Positions 8,292-21,419 of a stretch of 64,000 bases of DNA are shown in pieces. The notes under the pieces are model-generated. The model saw only the letters and a list, made by a program, of their open reading frames with translations. It made no database searches and was not told where the DNA came from. Source of the stretch: Telmatospirillum sp. J64-1 (GTDB taxonomy: Bacteria; Pseudomonadota; Alphaproteobacteria; Rhodospirillales; Magnetospirillaceae); contig NZ_SBHN01000022.1 in assembly GCF_006980715.1 (NCBI RefSeq), positions 1 through 64,000 of the forward strand, given 5' to 3'. Position numbers and translations under genes: made by a program. Position 1 is the stretch's first letter; every line of letters starts with the position of its first letter.

Positions 8292-9614
8292 ATGATACAT
8301 CTGGCCAATGTGCTGATCGCCACCGCAGATACGGCCTTGGCCGAGGATCTTTCCGCCAAGCTGCGCCGCAACTTCTACCACGGGCAAATAGCCGGGACCG
8401 GAGCGCAGGCGCTGGCCGAAGCGCGCGAGCACCATCCCGATATCGTGCTGATCGGCCCGCTGCTGGAAGACATGGAGCCGGCGGAGTTGCTGTCCCGCTT
8501 GGCATCCGATCCGCAGACCGAGGACATTCCCACTTTCCTGATGGTGCCGGACGAAAAAGCCGGAGCGGTCGCGCAACGCGCCCTGGCGGCCGGAGCGGAC
8601 GACCTGCTGCGCCTGCCCGGCGAGGAAGCGGAGCTTCTGGCCCGCCTGTATCCGCTGCTCCGTCTGGCTACCATGCATGGAGAACTGCGCCTGCGCGCCG
8701 AGCTCGCCGAACGCTTCGGCGTTAGCGCCGGGCGGCGCGTCGACGGCCAGGACAAGGGTGGCAAGGCACGCCTGCTGCTGGTCGGCGAGGGGGTCGGCGA
8801 TCTCGCTTTCCCCGAAGGCTATGCCGAGATCACCACCACGGCCAATCTGTATGAAGCCGAGGATCTGGTGGCGCGGCAGAATTTCGATGCCGCCCTGCTG
8901 GTCGCGGGCGGGCGGACCGAGGCTCATCTCGATCTCTGCTCCCAGATCCGCCACAATCCCCGACTGTTCAACCTGCCGGTCCTGCTGATCCTGGACGGCC
9001 CCGCGAAAGCGGATGTCGCCGAAGCCTATCGGCGCGGCGCCACGCGGGTCATGCCCCGCCCGCTGGACATGGCCCTGCTCCATGGCGCGATCGAGATGCT
9101 GGTGCGCCGCCAGCGCCTGCGCTGGCGCATCCGCGAAGCACTGATGCAAACCCTGACGCCACACAGCAGCGACGCCCAGACCGGGGTCTACAGCCGCGCC
9201 TTCCTGGAAAGCTATCTTGCCGCCAGGCTGGAAAAAGCGAAGACCCAGAACCGGCCGCTCTCCGTTCTGTACTTCTACATTCCCAATGTGGACGGGGTCC
9301 GCACGCAATTCGGCGAGGACGCCGCCGGTCATCTGCTGCAGCAACTGGCGCAATGGATTTCCAGCCTGCTGCGCGCCGAGGATCTGACCGCCCATTACCA
9401 GGGCAACGAATTCTGCGTCGTCCTGCCCGATACCCCGCGCGAGGAGGCCGAAGTGGTGATGCACCGCATTGCCGGCATCCTCGCCTATACCGATTTCGCC
9501 GTGCGCGATGTCTTCCAGCCGGTCAAGGTCTGGGTCCAGGCGGGTTGCGCCGATCTACGCGCCGAAGACGACCCGGCCGCGCTGATCGGGCGGGCGCGGC
9601 TCAACCTAGACTGA
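8292..9614 (+). CDS. PleD-like REC-REC-GGDEF protein with degenerate active sites
   Basis: The 440-residue cytosolic protein has two receiver-like domains (about 5-125 and 155-275) and a C-terminal GGDEF-like domain (about 290-440), the layout of the diguanylate cyclase PleD. In each domain the key residues are lost. The first receiver has Gly55 where the phosphorylated Asp should be (IVLIGPLL). The second reads DAALLVAGG without the Asp. The GGDEF motif is QGNEF, near residue 370. It is therefore probably not a phospho-activated cyclase; a scaffold or c-di-GMP/partner-binding role is possible. ATG 8292 has GAGGAA nine bases upstream and is preferred over ATG 8253, which overlaps a -10-like TACTAT. 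Confidence 0.8.
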   Translation: MIHLANVLIATADTALAEDLSAKLRRNFYHGQIAGTGAQALAEAREHHPDIVLIGPLLEDMEPAELLSRLASDPQTEDIPTFLMVPDEKAGAVAQRALAAGADDLLRLPGEEAELLARLYPLLRLATMHGELRLRAELAERFGVSAGRRVDGQDKGGKARLLLVGEGVGDLAFPEGYAEITTTANLYEAEDLVARQNFDAALLVAGGRTEAHLDLCSQIRHNPRLFNLPVLLILDGPAKADVAEAYRRGATRVMPRPLDMALLHGAIEMLVRRQRLRWRIREALMQTLTPHSSDAQTGVYSRAFLESYLAARLEKAKTQNRPLSVLYFYIPNVDGVRTQFGEDAAGHLLQQLAQWISSLLRAEDLTAHYQGNEFCVVLPDTPREEAEVVMHRIAGILAYTDFAVRDVFQPVKVWVQAGCADLRAEDDPAALIGRARLNLD

Positions 9615-10334
9615 GCAGGATATTTCGTGAAATCAACGGGATCTGGCGACAACACCCTCGCCTCAACCGGGACGGGTCTGCTAGAATAGCCTCATTGTGA
9701 GACTGGACATCATTTTCGACACGGTCTGCCCCTGGTGCTATATCGGCAAGCGGCGCTTCGAGCGGGCTTTGGCCGAACGCCCAGCCTTGCGCCCGGATAT
9801 CCGCTGGCGGCCCTTCCTGCTCAATCCCGACCTGCCGCCCCAGGGGGTGGACCGCCAAGCCTATATGGAACGGAAGTTCGGCGGCGCGCCGCGCCTGCAG
9901 CGCATTCAGGAAGCCATCGAGGCCGCCGGTCGGGCGGCGGGTATTTCCTTCCGCCTGGACCTGGTCCGCCGCGTCCCCAACAGCCTTCACTCGCACCGCC
10001 TGATCGCCCTCGCCGCGCAGATCGGGCGCGAGGCCGAAATGGTCGAGACGCTCTTCTCCGCCTATTTCACGCAGGGGCTGGATATCGGCGACCACGAGAT
10101 CCTGGCCGATCTGGGCGAGAGCATCGGGCTGGATCGCCGGACCGTGCTGATCCTGCTGGCCTCCGATATCGGCGTGCAGCCGGTCCGCAACGAGAATGCG
10201 CGCGCCCAGCGCCTTGGCGTCAACGGCGTCCCCTGCTTCATCGTCGAGGAAACCTATGCCATCGCCGGCGCGCAGGAATACGACATCCTGCTGCGCCTGC
10301 TCGACCTGGGGCGGATGGACGGGGCGCTGCTGGG

Positions 10335-13810
<3,476 letters not shown>

Positions 13811-13814
<4 letters not shown>

Positions 13815-14071
13815 AACTTATCGGTCACCGGCTTGTGGGCGATCAGCATCTGCATGACGTCGTGGTTCAGATCGGCCGGCGGCGGACGCTTGCCCGTCAC
13901 CCAGTCGAACAGATCGGCATCATTCTCTTTCAGCAAAGCCTCGAAACGGTCCAACTGCTCGGGCGTGAAATCCGCCAGATAGCGGTCGGCGAAGCTGCCG
14001 AAGATGATGTCGTTCTCGGTCGAGCCCATGTGATGGGCGCGAAACATGAGGCGTTTGAGCTGTGCGGTCAT
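13811..14071 (-). CDS. sdhE: SdhE-type FAD assembly factor (succinate dehydrogenase maturation)
   Basis: This 86-residue protein matches the YgfY/SDH5 family in length and pattern (LKRLMFRAHHMGSTENDIIFG, then FADRYLADFTPEQLDRFEALL and DLFDWVTGKRPPP). The family promotes covalent FAD attachment to the succinate dehydrogenase flavoprotein. The conserved RGxxE motif reads MGSTE here (Met15-Gly16-Ser-Thr-Glu19): the Gly and Glu are kept but the Arg is replaced. It forms the first gene of sdhE-mfd, divergent from recG, an arrangement common in alphaproteobacteria. Whether the Arg to Met change affects function is not known. Confidence 0.88.
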
Positions 14072-14160
14072 TCTTACGCGTTGCGTGTTCGTTCAGGAGC
14101 CCTAGGATATAGAGCCTTCCACGCGCCCTGTCAGCTTTGCAAATCGCCGAATTCGTCATC

Positions 14161-16242
<2,082 letters not shown>

Positions 16243-16249
16243 AAAACGC

Positions 16250-16286
16250 CCTTCGAGGCGGCCCTGCGGGGCTCCTCAGGTCGAGG
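16250..16286. repeat. REP-like palindromic element, copy 1
   Basis: This 37-bp element starts CCTTCGAGGCG and ends CTCCTCAGGTCGAGG. It has inverted outer arms (CCTTCGAG with the terminal CGAGG) and a GC-rich inner stem. It lies between the stop codons of convergent recG and the DUF502 gene. A second copy with the same conserved ends is at 61116-61153. Elements of this form are scattered in intergenic DNA of many alphaproteobacteria. It may also act as a terminator. Confidence 0.65.
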
Positions 16287-16292
16287 CCTCCC

Positions 16293-17063
16293 TTACGACG
16301 CCTCGCGCCGGGCCAGGGCTTCCTCTTCCTCGCCCGCGGGGCCGGTCATGAAGACCGGTTTTTCCTGCTCTTCGGCGGGGCGGCGGTCGGGCGGTGTGAT
16401 GATGCCGCCGGACATGATCATCTTGATGCCTTCCTCGACCGTCATCTCCAGCACATGCACGTCGCGCTTGGGCAGGAACAGCAGATAGCCAGAGGTCGGG
16501 TTGGGCGTGGTCGGCAGGAAGACGTTCAGCACCGTGTCCTCGGTGACGTTCTGCACCTCGCCCACCGTTTCGCCGGTGATGAAGGCCAGACACCAGCAGC
16601 CCCGGCGCGGATATTCGATCAGCACCACATTGCGGAAGGCGGTGGATTGCTGGGCCAGCACCGTCTCGAAGATCTGCTTGATGGCGCTGTAGATGCTGCG
16701 GATCACCGGCATCCGCTCAAGGATGCTCTCGCTGACCTTGACCAGGGTACGGCCGACGAAACCGGCGGTCATGAAGCCGATCAGCGTCAGCCCCACCGCG
16801 ACGATCACCAGGCCGATCCCCGGCACACCGCCAAGTTCCTGCAGATTGTAGCGCGCGGGCAGCAGCGGCGTGACCTGGCTGTCGACGAAGTCGATGAACA
16901 GCCATGCCAGGTAGAAGGTGATCGAGATCGGCGCGGTGATCAGCACGCCGGCGAAGAAATAGGCCCGCAACCGCCCCATGAAGGTCATCGCCGGTTTCGG
17001 ATGGGGCGCATCCCCGCTTCCGCTGTCAGGCGTTGGTGTTTCGGAAGAAGGAGGACGTGTCAT
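16293..17063 (-). CDS. DUF502 family membrane protein
   Basis: The 256-residue protein has a proline-rich cytosolic N-terminus, a first hydrophobic segment (YFFAGVLITAPISITFYLAWLFI), and a second (GIGLVIVAVGLTLIGFMTAGFVG). The DUF502 core follows (ERMPVIRSIYSAIKQIFETVL, then RNVVLIEYPRRGCWCLAFITG and VFLPTTPNPTSGYLLF). Its C-terminal tail is acidic and Glu-rich. Function is unknown; plant homologues (LCV/COV family) are membrane proteins. It converges on recG, a neighbourhood often seen in alphaproteobacteria. Confidence 0.88.
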   Translation of the reverse strand: MTRPPSSETPTPDSGSGDAPHPKPAMTFMGRLRAYFFAGVLITAPISITFYLAWLFIDFVDSQVTPLLPARYNLQELGGVPGIGLVIVAVGLTLIGFMTAGFVGRTLVKVSESILERMPVIRSIYSAIKQIFETVLAQQSTAFRNVVLIEYPRRGCWCLAFITGETVGEVQNVTEDTVLNVFLPTTPNPTSGYLLFLPKRDVHVLEMTVEEGIKMIMSGGIITPPDRRPAEEQEKPVFMTGPAGEEEEALARREAS

Positions 17064-17204
17064 CTTGGATGAACCACCTGCACGATATCAGCCGAGAAGA
17101 TGATGCGAGACGCGTCGCGCCGCAACATGATTCAGTGGAATTTCTCCGTCAAAATTCGCCCTGCCCATTGTCGTGGCCCTATGACCTCCCCAAGCCGGTC
17201 CTGC

Positions 17205-17219
17205 GTCCCAATATGGGAC
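17205..17219. promoter_or_regulatory. GTCCCA-ATA-TGGGAC palindrome upstream of the type III PKS gene
   Basis: A perfect 6+3+6 inverted repeat lies 29 bp before the chosen PKS start, in the 185-bp divergent region between the DUF502 and PKS genes. Its symmetry and position suggest a dimeric regulator operator. I cannot name the regulator, and no convincing -35/-10 pair frames it. Confidence 0.45.
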
Positions 17220-17248
17220 AAAGGAAGATAGACCAGAGGTTTCGCAGG

Positions 17249-18298
17249 ATGATGCAGACCACGCCCCGATTGCTGTCGCTCGCGACTGCCGTGCCGCCTT
17301 ACGAGGTGGGGCGTGAAGATGCGATCCGCCTCGCCCACCGGGTCTTCGGGGGACGTTCCTCACATTTGGAACATCTGATGCCGGTTTTCACCAATTCCGG
17401 CATAGAAAAACGCTATTCCTGCGTGCCGCCGCCCTGGTACGAGCGCGCCCATAGCTGGTCGGAACGCAATCGCCTGTTCATCGCCAATGCCCTGACGCTG
17501 ATGGAGCGGGCGACGCTGGACTGCCTGAAGCAGGCCGGGCTGGGAGTCGAGAATATCGACGCCATCGTCGCCGTCTCCACCTCGGGCATCGTTACCCCCA
17601 GCCTCGATGCACAGCTTCTCAACCGCATCGGCCTCCGCCCGGACGTGCAGCGCCTGCCCGTCTTCGGGCTGGGCTGCGCCGGCGGCGCGCTGGGGCTGGG
17701 CCGCGCCGCCGCCCTGGCGAAGGCGCAGCCGACAGCCAACGTCCTGCTGGTCGTGGTGGAATGCTGCGGCCTGACCTTCCGCGCCTCCGATTGTTCAAAC
17801 AGCAACATCATCGCCACCGCCCTGTTCGGCGATGGTGCCGCCGCCGCCCTCCTCTCCTGCACGGGCGAAGGCCCCGCCGTCACCGCCTGGGGCGAGCATA
17901 CTTGGCCCGACAGCCTGGACGTCATGGGCTGGCGGGTCGAGGATGACGGGCTGGGCGTGGTCTTCTCGGCCAGCATTCCCGCCCTCGTCCGCCGCGATTT
18001 CCGCCATGCCCTGGACGCGTTCCTGGCCCGCCACGACCTGTCCCTGCCCGACATCCGGAGCTTCCTTCTCCATCCCGGCGGGCCGAAAGTCTTGGCGGCC
18101 CTGGAGGATGCGCTGGAATTGCGGAACGGCACGCTGGACCACGAACGCATCATCCTGCGCGATTACGGCAACATGTCCGCGGCAACCGTCCTGTTCGTCC
18201 TGCACCGGGGGCTGAAGGAAATGGTGCCGGGCCGCTCGCTGGTGGCGGCCATGGGGCCGGGCTTCACCGCCGGTTTCGTCGTCCTGGAGGCATCATGA
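17249..18298 (+). CDS. Type III polyketide synthase (chalcone/stilbene-synthase-like)
   Basis: The 349-residue thiolase-fold enzyme condenses a CoA- or ACP-linked starter with malonyl-CoA units to give pyrones or resorcinols. The Cys-His-Asn triad is visible: Cys143 in FGLGCAGG, His275 in LLHPGG and Asn308 in YGNMSAAT. The frame is open from 17033, but ATG 17249 follows AGAGGT by eight bases and gives the normal family length. A methyltransferase gene overlaps its stop by 4 nt (ATGA) and a Nudix gene follows. This PKS-methyltransferase pairing parallels the bpsA-bpsB and srsA-srsB systems for alkylpyrone/alkylresorcinol methyl ethers, which suggests a lipid-like phenolic product. Confidence 0.88.
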   Translation: MMQTTPRLLSLATAVPPYEVGREDAIRLAHRVFGGRSSHLEHLMPVFTNSGIEKRYSCVPPPWYERAHSWSERNRLFIANALTLMERATLDCLKQAGLGVENIDAIVAVSTSGIVTPSLDAQLLNRIGLRPDVQRLPVFGLGCAGGALGLGRAAALAKAQPTANVLLVVVECCGLTFRASDCSNSNIIATALFGDGAAAALLSCTGEGPAVTAWGEHTWPDSLDVMGWRVEDDGLGVVFSASIPALVRRDFRHALDAFLARHDLSLPDIRSFLLHPGGPKVLAALEDALELRNGTLDHERIILRDYGNMSAATVLFVLHRGLKEMVPGRSLVAAMGPGFTAGFVVLEAS

Positions 18299-18804
18299 GC
18301 CTGCTCTATGTCATCCTCGCCCTGGTCGTCGTCCAGCGTCTGGGCGAATTGGTCCTGGCAAGGCGTAACACCAACCGCCTGCTGTCGCGCGGCGGCCAGG
18401 AATTCGGCGCCGGGCACTACCCTCTCTTCGTGCTGCTGCACAGCCTGTGGCTGCTGTCCATGGCCCTGCTGATCCCGCCCCAGGCTCCGGCCAATCCCTT
18501 CCTGCTGGTGCTGTTCGCCCTGCTGATGGCGGCGCGCCTCTGGGTCATCTCCTCGCTGGGCCCCTATTGGACCACCCGCATCATCACGGTGCATAACGAG
18601 CCCCTGGTCCGGCGCGGCCCCTACCGCCTGATGCGCCATCCCAATTACGCGGTGGTGGTGGGCGAGATCGCGGTCTTGCCCCTGGCCTTCGGGGCATGGC
18701 AGATTGCCCTGGTCTTTTCGCTGCTGAACGGGGCCCTGCTGGCCTGGCGCATCCATGTGGAGAACCAGGTCCTGGCGGTGCGCCGCAACCATGTCAGGAT
18801 TTGA
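18295..18804 (+). CDS. Isoprenylcysteine carboxyl methyltransferase-family membrane methyltransferase
   Basis: A 169-residue integral membrane enzyme with about four or five helices. The ICMT signature is YRLMRHPNYAVVVGE with the SAM-binding RHPNY, followed by a C-terminal helix and HVENQVL, whose Glu is conserved in the family. Its ATG overlaps the PKS stop (ATGA), so it is translated with the synthase. In comparable operons the ICMT-like partner O-methylates the polyketide; that role is inferred here. It is not a prenyl-protein enzyme, since no CaaX system is apparent. Confidence 0.85.
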   Translation: MSLLYVILALVVVQRLGELVLARRNTNRLLSRGGQEFGAGHYPLFVLLHSLWLLSMALLIPPQAPANPFLLVLFALLMAARLWVISSLGPYWTTRIITVHNEPLVRRGPYRLMRHPNYAVVVGEIAVLPLAFGAWQIALVFSLLNGALLAWRIHVENQVLAVRRNHVRI

Positions 18805-19245
18805 GTGTCTTCCAGCCGTCTTTATCCCAGCGCCCCCATCCCCGGCGTCGGCGCCGTCGTCTGGCGCGGCGGGCAAGTCCTGCTGGTGCGCCGCGCCAAT
18901 CCGCCCCGCCAGGGCAGCTGGACCCTGCCCGGCGGAGCGCAGGACCTGGGCGAAACGGTCTTCGAGGCGGCGCGCCGCGAAGTCCTGGAAGAAACCGGCG
19001 TGGAGTGCGAGGTCACCGATTTGGCCGCCGTCGTCGACATCATCGACCGCGACGAGGACGGCCAGGTGCGCTACCACTACACCATCATCGATGTCACCGC
19101 CGAATGGCGCGGCGGCGAGGCCGTGGCCGGCGACGATGCCAGCGACGTGGCCTGGGCCAGCCCCGAGGAATTCGACGCCTATGGCCTGGACGACAAGACA
19201 CGCCGCGTCATCGCCCTGGCAAGCGTCAAGCGCCGCACCATTTAG
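18805..19245 (+). CDS. Nudix hydrolase
   Basis: The 146-residue protein has a complete Nudix box (GGAQDLGETVFEAARREVLEETGVE; pattern GX5EX7REUXEEXGU satisfied). It hydrolyses a nucleoside-diphosphate-linked substrate with Mg2+ bound by the box glutamates. The start is a GTG placed directly after the upstream stop (TGA-GTG), so it is coupled to the PKS-methyltransferase genes. The N-terminal beta-strand VGAVVWRGGQVLLVRRANPP resembles ADP-ribose/NADH-type Nudix enzymes. Whether it serves the polyketide pathway or is a housekeeping passenger cannot be told. Confidence 0.88.
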   Translation: MSSSRLYPSAPIPGVGAVVWRGGQVLLVRRANPPRQGSWTLPGGAQDLGETVFEAARREVLEETGVECEVTDLAAVVDIIDRDEDGQVRYHYTIIDVTAEWRGGEAVAGDDASDVAWASPEEFDAYGLDDKTRRVIALASVKRRTI

Positions 19246-19309
19246 CTACTGGCGGAGCGTCGCGCCTTCGCCCTATCATTCCCTTTCCCCCGATGACCGA
19301 GGTTGAGCC

Positions 19310-20500
19310 TTGTCCGTCCAGATCGCTGCCCGCACCCTGGCCACCTATCCCATGCTGGAAAAGCTGGTGGCTTTCGACACCACGAGCTGGAAGTCCAATC
19401 TCGAACTGATCGCCTTCGTCCAGGACTATCTGGAGGGGCTGGGATTCCAGACGCAACTCACCTATGACGACGACCGGCGCAAGGCCAACATGCTGGCGAG
19501 CATCGGCCCGCTGGATCGTCCGGGCGTGATCCTCTCGGGGCATACGGATGTGGTTCCTGTGGACGGTCAAGCCTGGGACAGCGATCCCTTCCAGGTGACC
19601 GAGCGCGACGGGCTGCTGTTCGGACGCGGCACCAGCGACATGAAGACCTTCCTGGCCGCCAGCCTCGCCCTGGCACCCGAATTCATCCAGCGCGGCCTGG
19701 AACGTCCGCTCTATCTGGCCCTGTCCTATGACGAGGAAGTGGGCTGCATCGGGGTACGCCGCCTGATCGCCGAACTGCCCGCCTTGCCCGCCAAGCCCTT
19801 CCTGTGCATCGTCGGCGAACCCACCGAGATGCGGATCATCATCGGCCACAAGGGCAAGAAGAGCATGCGCTGCCGCGTCCATGGCCTGGAATGCCATTCG
19901 GCCCTGGCGAACCAGGGCGTGAACGCAGTCGAGGCCGCCGCCGAGCTGGTGGCCTATATGAAGACCATGCAGCGCCGCCTGCGCGACCACGGGCCGCACG
20001 ACCACGAATACGATCCGCCCTATACCACCATTCATACCGGCGTGATCCAGGGCGGCACGGCCCTGAATATCGTGCCGCGCGAATGCCTGATCGAATTCGA
20101 GATCCGCAACCTGCCCGACGACGACCCGGAGGCGCTTTTCGCGGAAATCCGCGATTACGCCCTGACCCGCCTGGAGCCGGAAATGAAGGCCGTCCACCCG
20201 GAAGCGGGCTTCACCTTCGAGGAAGTCAACTTCACTCCCGGCCTGCACATGGCGGCCGAGGACGAGGCCACCGCCTTCGTCGCCGCCCTGACCGGCGCCA
20301 ACAACACGTCGGGCCGCGTCAGCTTCGGTACCGAGGCCGGTTTGTTCCAGGATGCCGGCATTCCCACCATCATCTGCGGCCCCGGCAGCATCGAACAAGC
20401 GCATAAACCCAACGAATTCATCGCCATCGAGCAGATCGCCCAATGCGAGAGCTTCCTGCGCCGCCTGATGGACCGCATTTGCCGTCCCGCCTCCGCTTGA
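19310..20500 (+). CDS. argE: Acetylornithine deacetylase (ArgE, M20 peptidase family)
   Basis: The 396-residue enzyme removes acetate from N-acetylornithine in arginine synthesis. M20 metal-site features are present: LSGHTDVVPVDG (His, Asp), GRGTSDMK, YDEEVG (catalytic and metal Glu pair) and the C-terminal EQAHKPNEFI histidine. The dimerisation domain is around residues 180-300. The start is TTG at 19310 with GAGG seven bases upstream; the next in-frame ATG would remove conserved N-terminal sequence. It is separated by 64 bp from the Nudix gene and by about 100 bp from the downstream signalling module. Confidence 0.9.
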   Translation: MSVQIAARTLATYPMLEKLVAFDTTSWKSNLELIAFVQDYLEGLGFQTQLTYDDDRRKANMLASIGPLDRPGVILSGHTDVVPVDGQAWDSDPFQVTERDGLLFGRGTSDMKTFLAASLALAPEFIQRGLERPLYLALSYDEEVGCIGVRRLIAELPALPAKPFLCIVGEPTEMRIIIGHKGKKSMRCRVHGLECHSALANQGVNAVEAAAELVAYMKTMQRRLRDHGPHDHEYDPPYTTIHTGVIQGGTALNIVPRECLIEFEIRNLPDDDPEALFAEIRDYALTRLEPEMKAVHPEAGFTFEEVNFTPGLHMAAEDEATAFVAALTGANNTSGRVSFGTEAGLFQDAGIPTIICGPGSIEQAHKPNEFIAIEQIAQCESFLRRLMDRICRPASA

Positions 20501-20604
20501 CGCCTTCCCCGGCGCCTTTTCTCCACAATGCAGGATAGATGACGTACAGACGTTTTTCCGGTAGAGTTCCAAAGGAGGGGGAATTCGTTCAAGGGGAAGA
20601 CGCC

Positions 20605-20910
20605 GTGGAATATTCTCTGCACGAAAACGGGCAGGTGATGGAAGTCGCCATCAGCGGGCGGCTCACCTTTGCCGATCATGGCTCCTTCCGGGAAGTGGTG
20701 TCCCGGCTTTCCTCCTGTAGCGGAGGGGAGATGGTGCTGGATCTGTCGCGGGTCGAATTCATCGATTCCGCCGGGCTGGGCATGCTGCTGCTGGCCCGCG
20801 AAGGTGCCGAGAATGACCGCGTCAAGCTGACCTTGCGCGGTGCCCAGGGCCAGGTCAAGCGCATGCTCGACGTGGCCCGCTTCGACAGCCTATTCATCCT
20901 CGAGGACTAG
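20605..20910 (+). CDS. STAS-domain anti-sigma factor antagonist (RsbV/SpoIIAA-like)
   Basis: The product is about 101 residues and is a single STAS domain. The phosphorylatable serine lies in VEFIDSAGLGMLLL. Such proteins release a partner by binding an anti-sigma kinase when unphosphorylated. The frame is open from ATG 20539, but that start lacks a ribosome site and adds a non-conserved tail. GTG 20605 follows AGGGG by eight bases and gives canonical STAS length, so I prefer it. It is the first of three genes (STAS, HATPase, REC-PP2C) with 5-nt and 4-nt junctions, a complete partner-switching module. Confidence 0.85.
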   Translation: MEYSLHENGQVMEVAISGRLTFADHGSFREVVSRLSSCSGGEMVLDLSRVEFIDSAGLGMLLLAREGAENDRVKLTLRGAQGQVKRMLDVARFDSLFILED

Positions 20911-20915
20911 CCCCC

Positions 20916-21419
20916 TTGGCCTCCCACGACCGCTCTGCGGCAAACTGGGACGAGGGATTAAGCCTGTCGGTGAACAGCCCCACCGCCTATGAAAGCGATC
21001 TCGCCCGCCAGCTTTGCCAGGCCGTCGCCACGCGCATCACGCTGGATGACGGCAAGCGCATGGTGATGGAAACCGCCCTGCATGAAGCCATCGCCAATGC
21101 GGTGCAGCACGGCAATCTGGAGGTCGGGAGCCTGTTGCGCCAGAATTTCGAAGATTATTTCGCCTATTGCGCCCAACTGGAATCCCGTCTGGCCGATCCC
21201 CGCTACGCCAATCGTCGCGTGCATGTCCAGGCAGGATGGAGCGACAGCCATGTGACGTTCCGGGTCCGGGACGAAGGGCCGGGCTTTAATCCCAAGGCCG
21301 TTCCGCCCCACAGGCCGGACCGCAAATCCGGACGCGGCCTCACTCTCATCCTCGAGATTGCCGACAGGGTGGAGTTTTCCGAGAACGGACGCTGCATCAC
21401 CATGGTTTTCCGGAGATGA
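20916..21419 (+). CDS. RsbW/SpoIIAB-like serine kinase, GHKL ATP-binding anti-sigma type
   Basis: The 167-residue protein has the HATPase_c_2 fold: N-box HEAIANAVQHGN, G1 box VRDEGPGFNP and G2 box SGRGLTLI. It is predicted to phosphorylate the STAS protein encoded just upstream and to sequester an output partner. The start is TTG, five bases after the STAS stop. An insertion of about 25 residues (FEDYFAYCAQLESRLADPRYANRRV) separates the N-box from the next strand. No sigma factor gene is adjacent, so the output partner is unknown. Confidence 0.87.
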   Translation: MASHDRSAANWDEGLSLSVNSPTAYESDLARQLCQAVATRITLDDGKRMVMETALHEAIANAVQHGNLEVGSLLRQNFEDYFAYCAQLESRLADPRYANRRVHVQAGWSDSHVTFRVRDEGPGFNPKAVPPHRPDRKSGRGLTLILEIADRVEFSENGRCITMVFRR

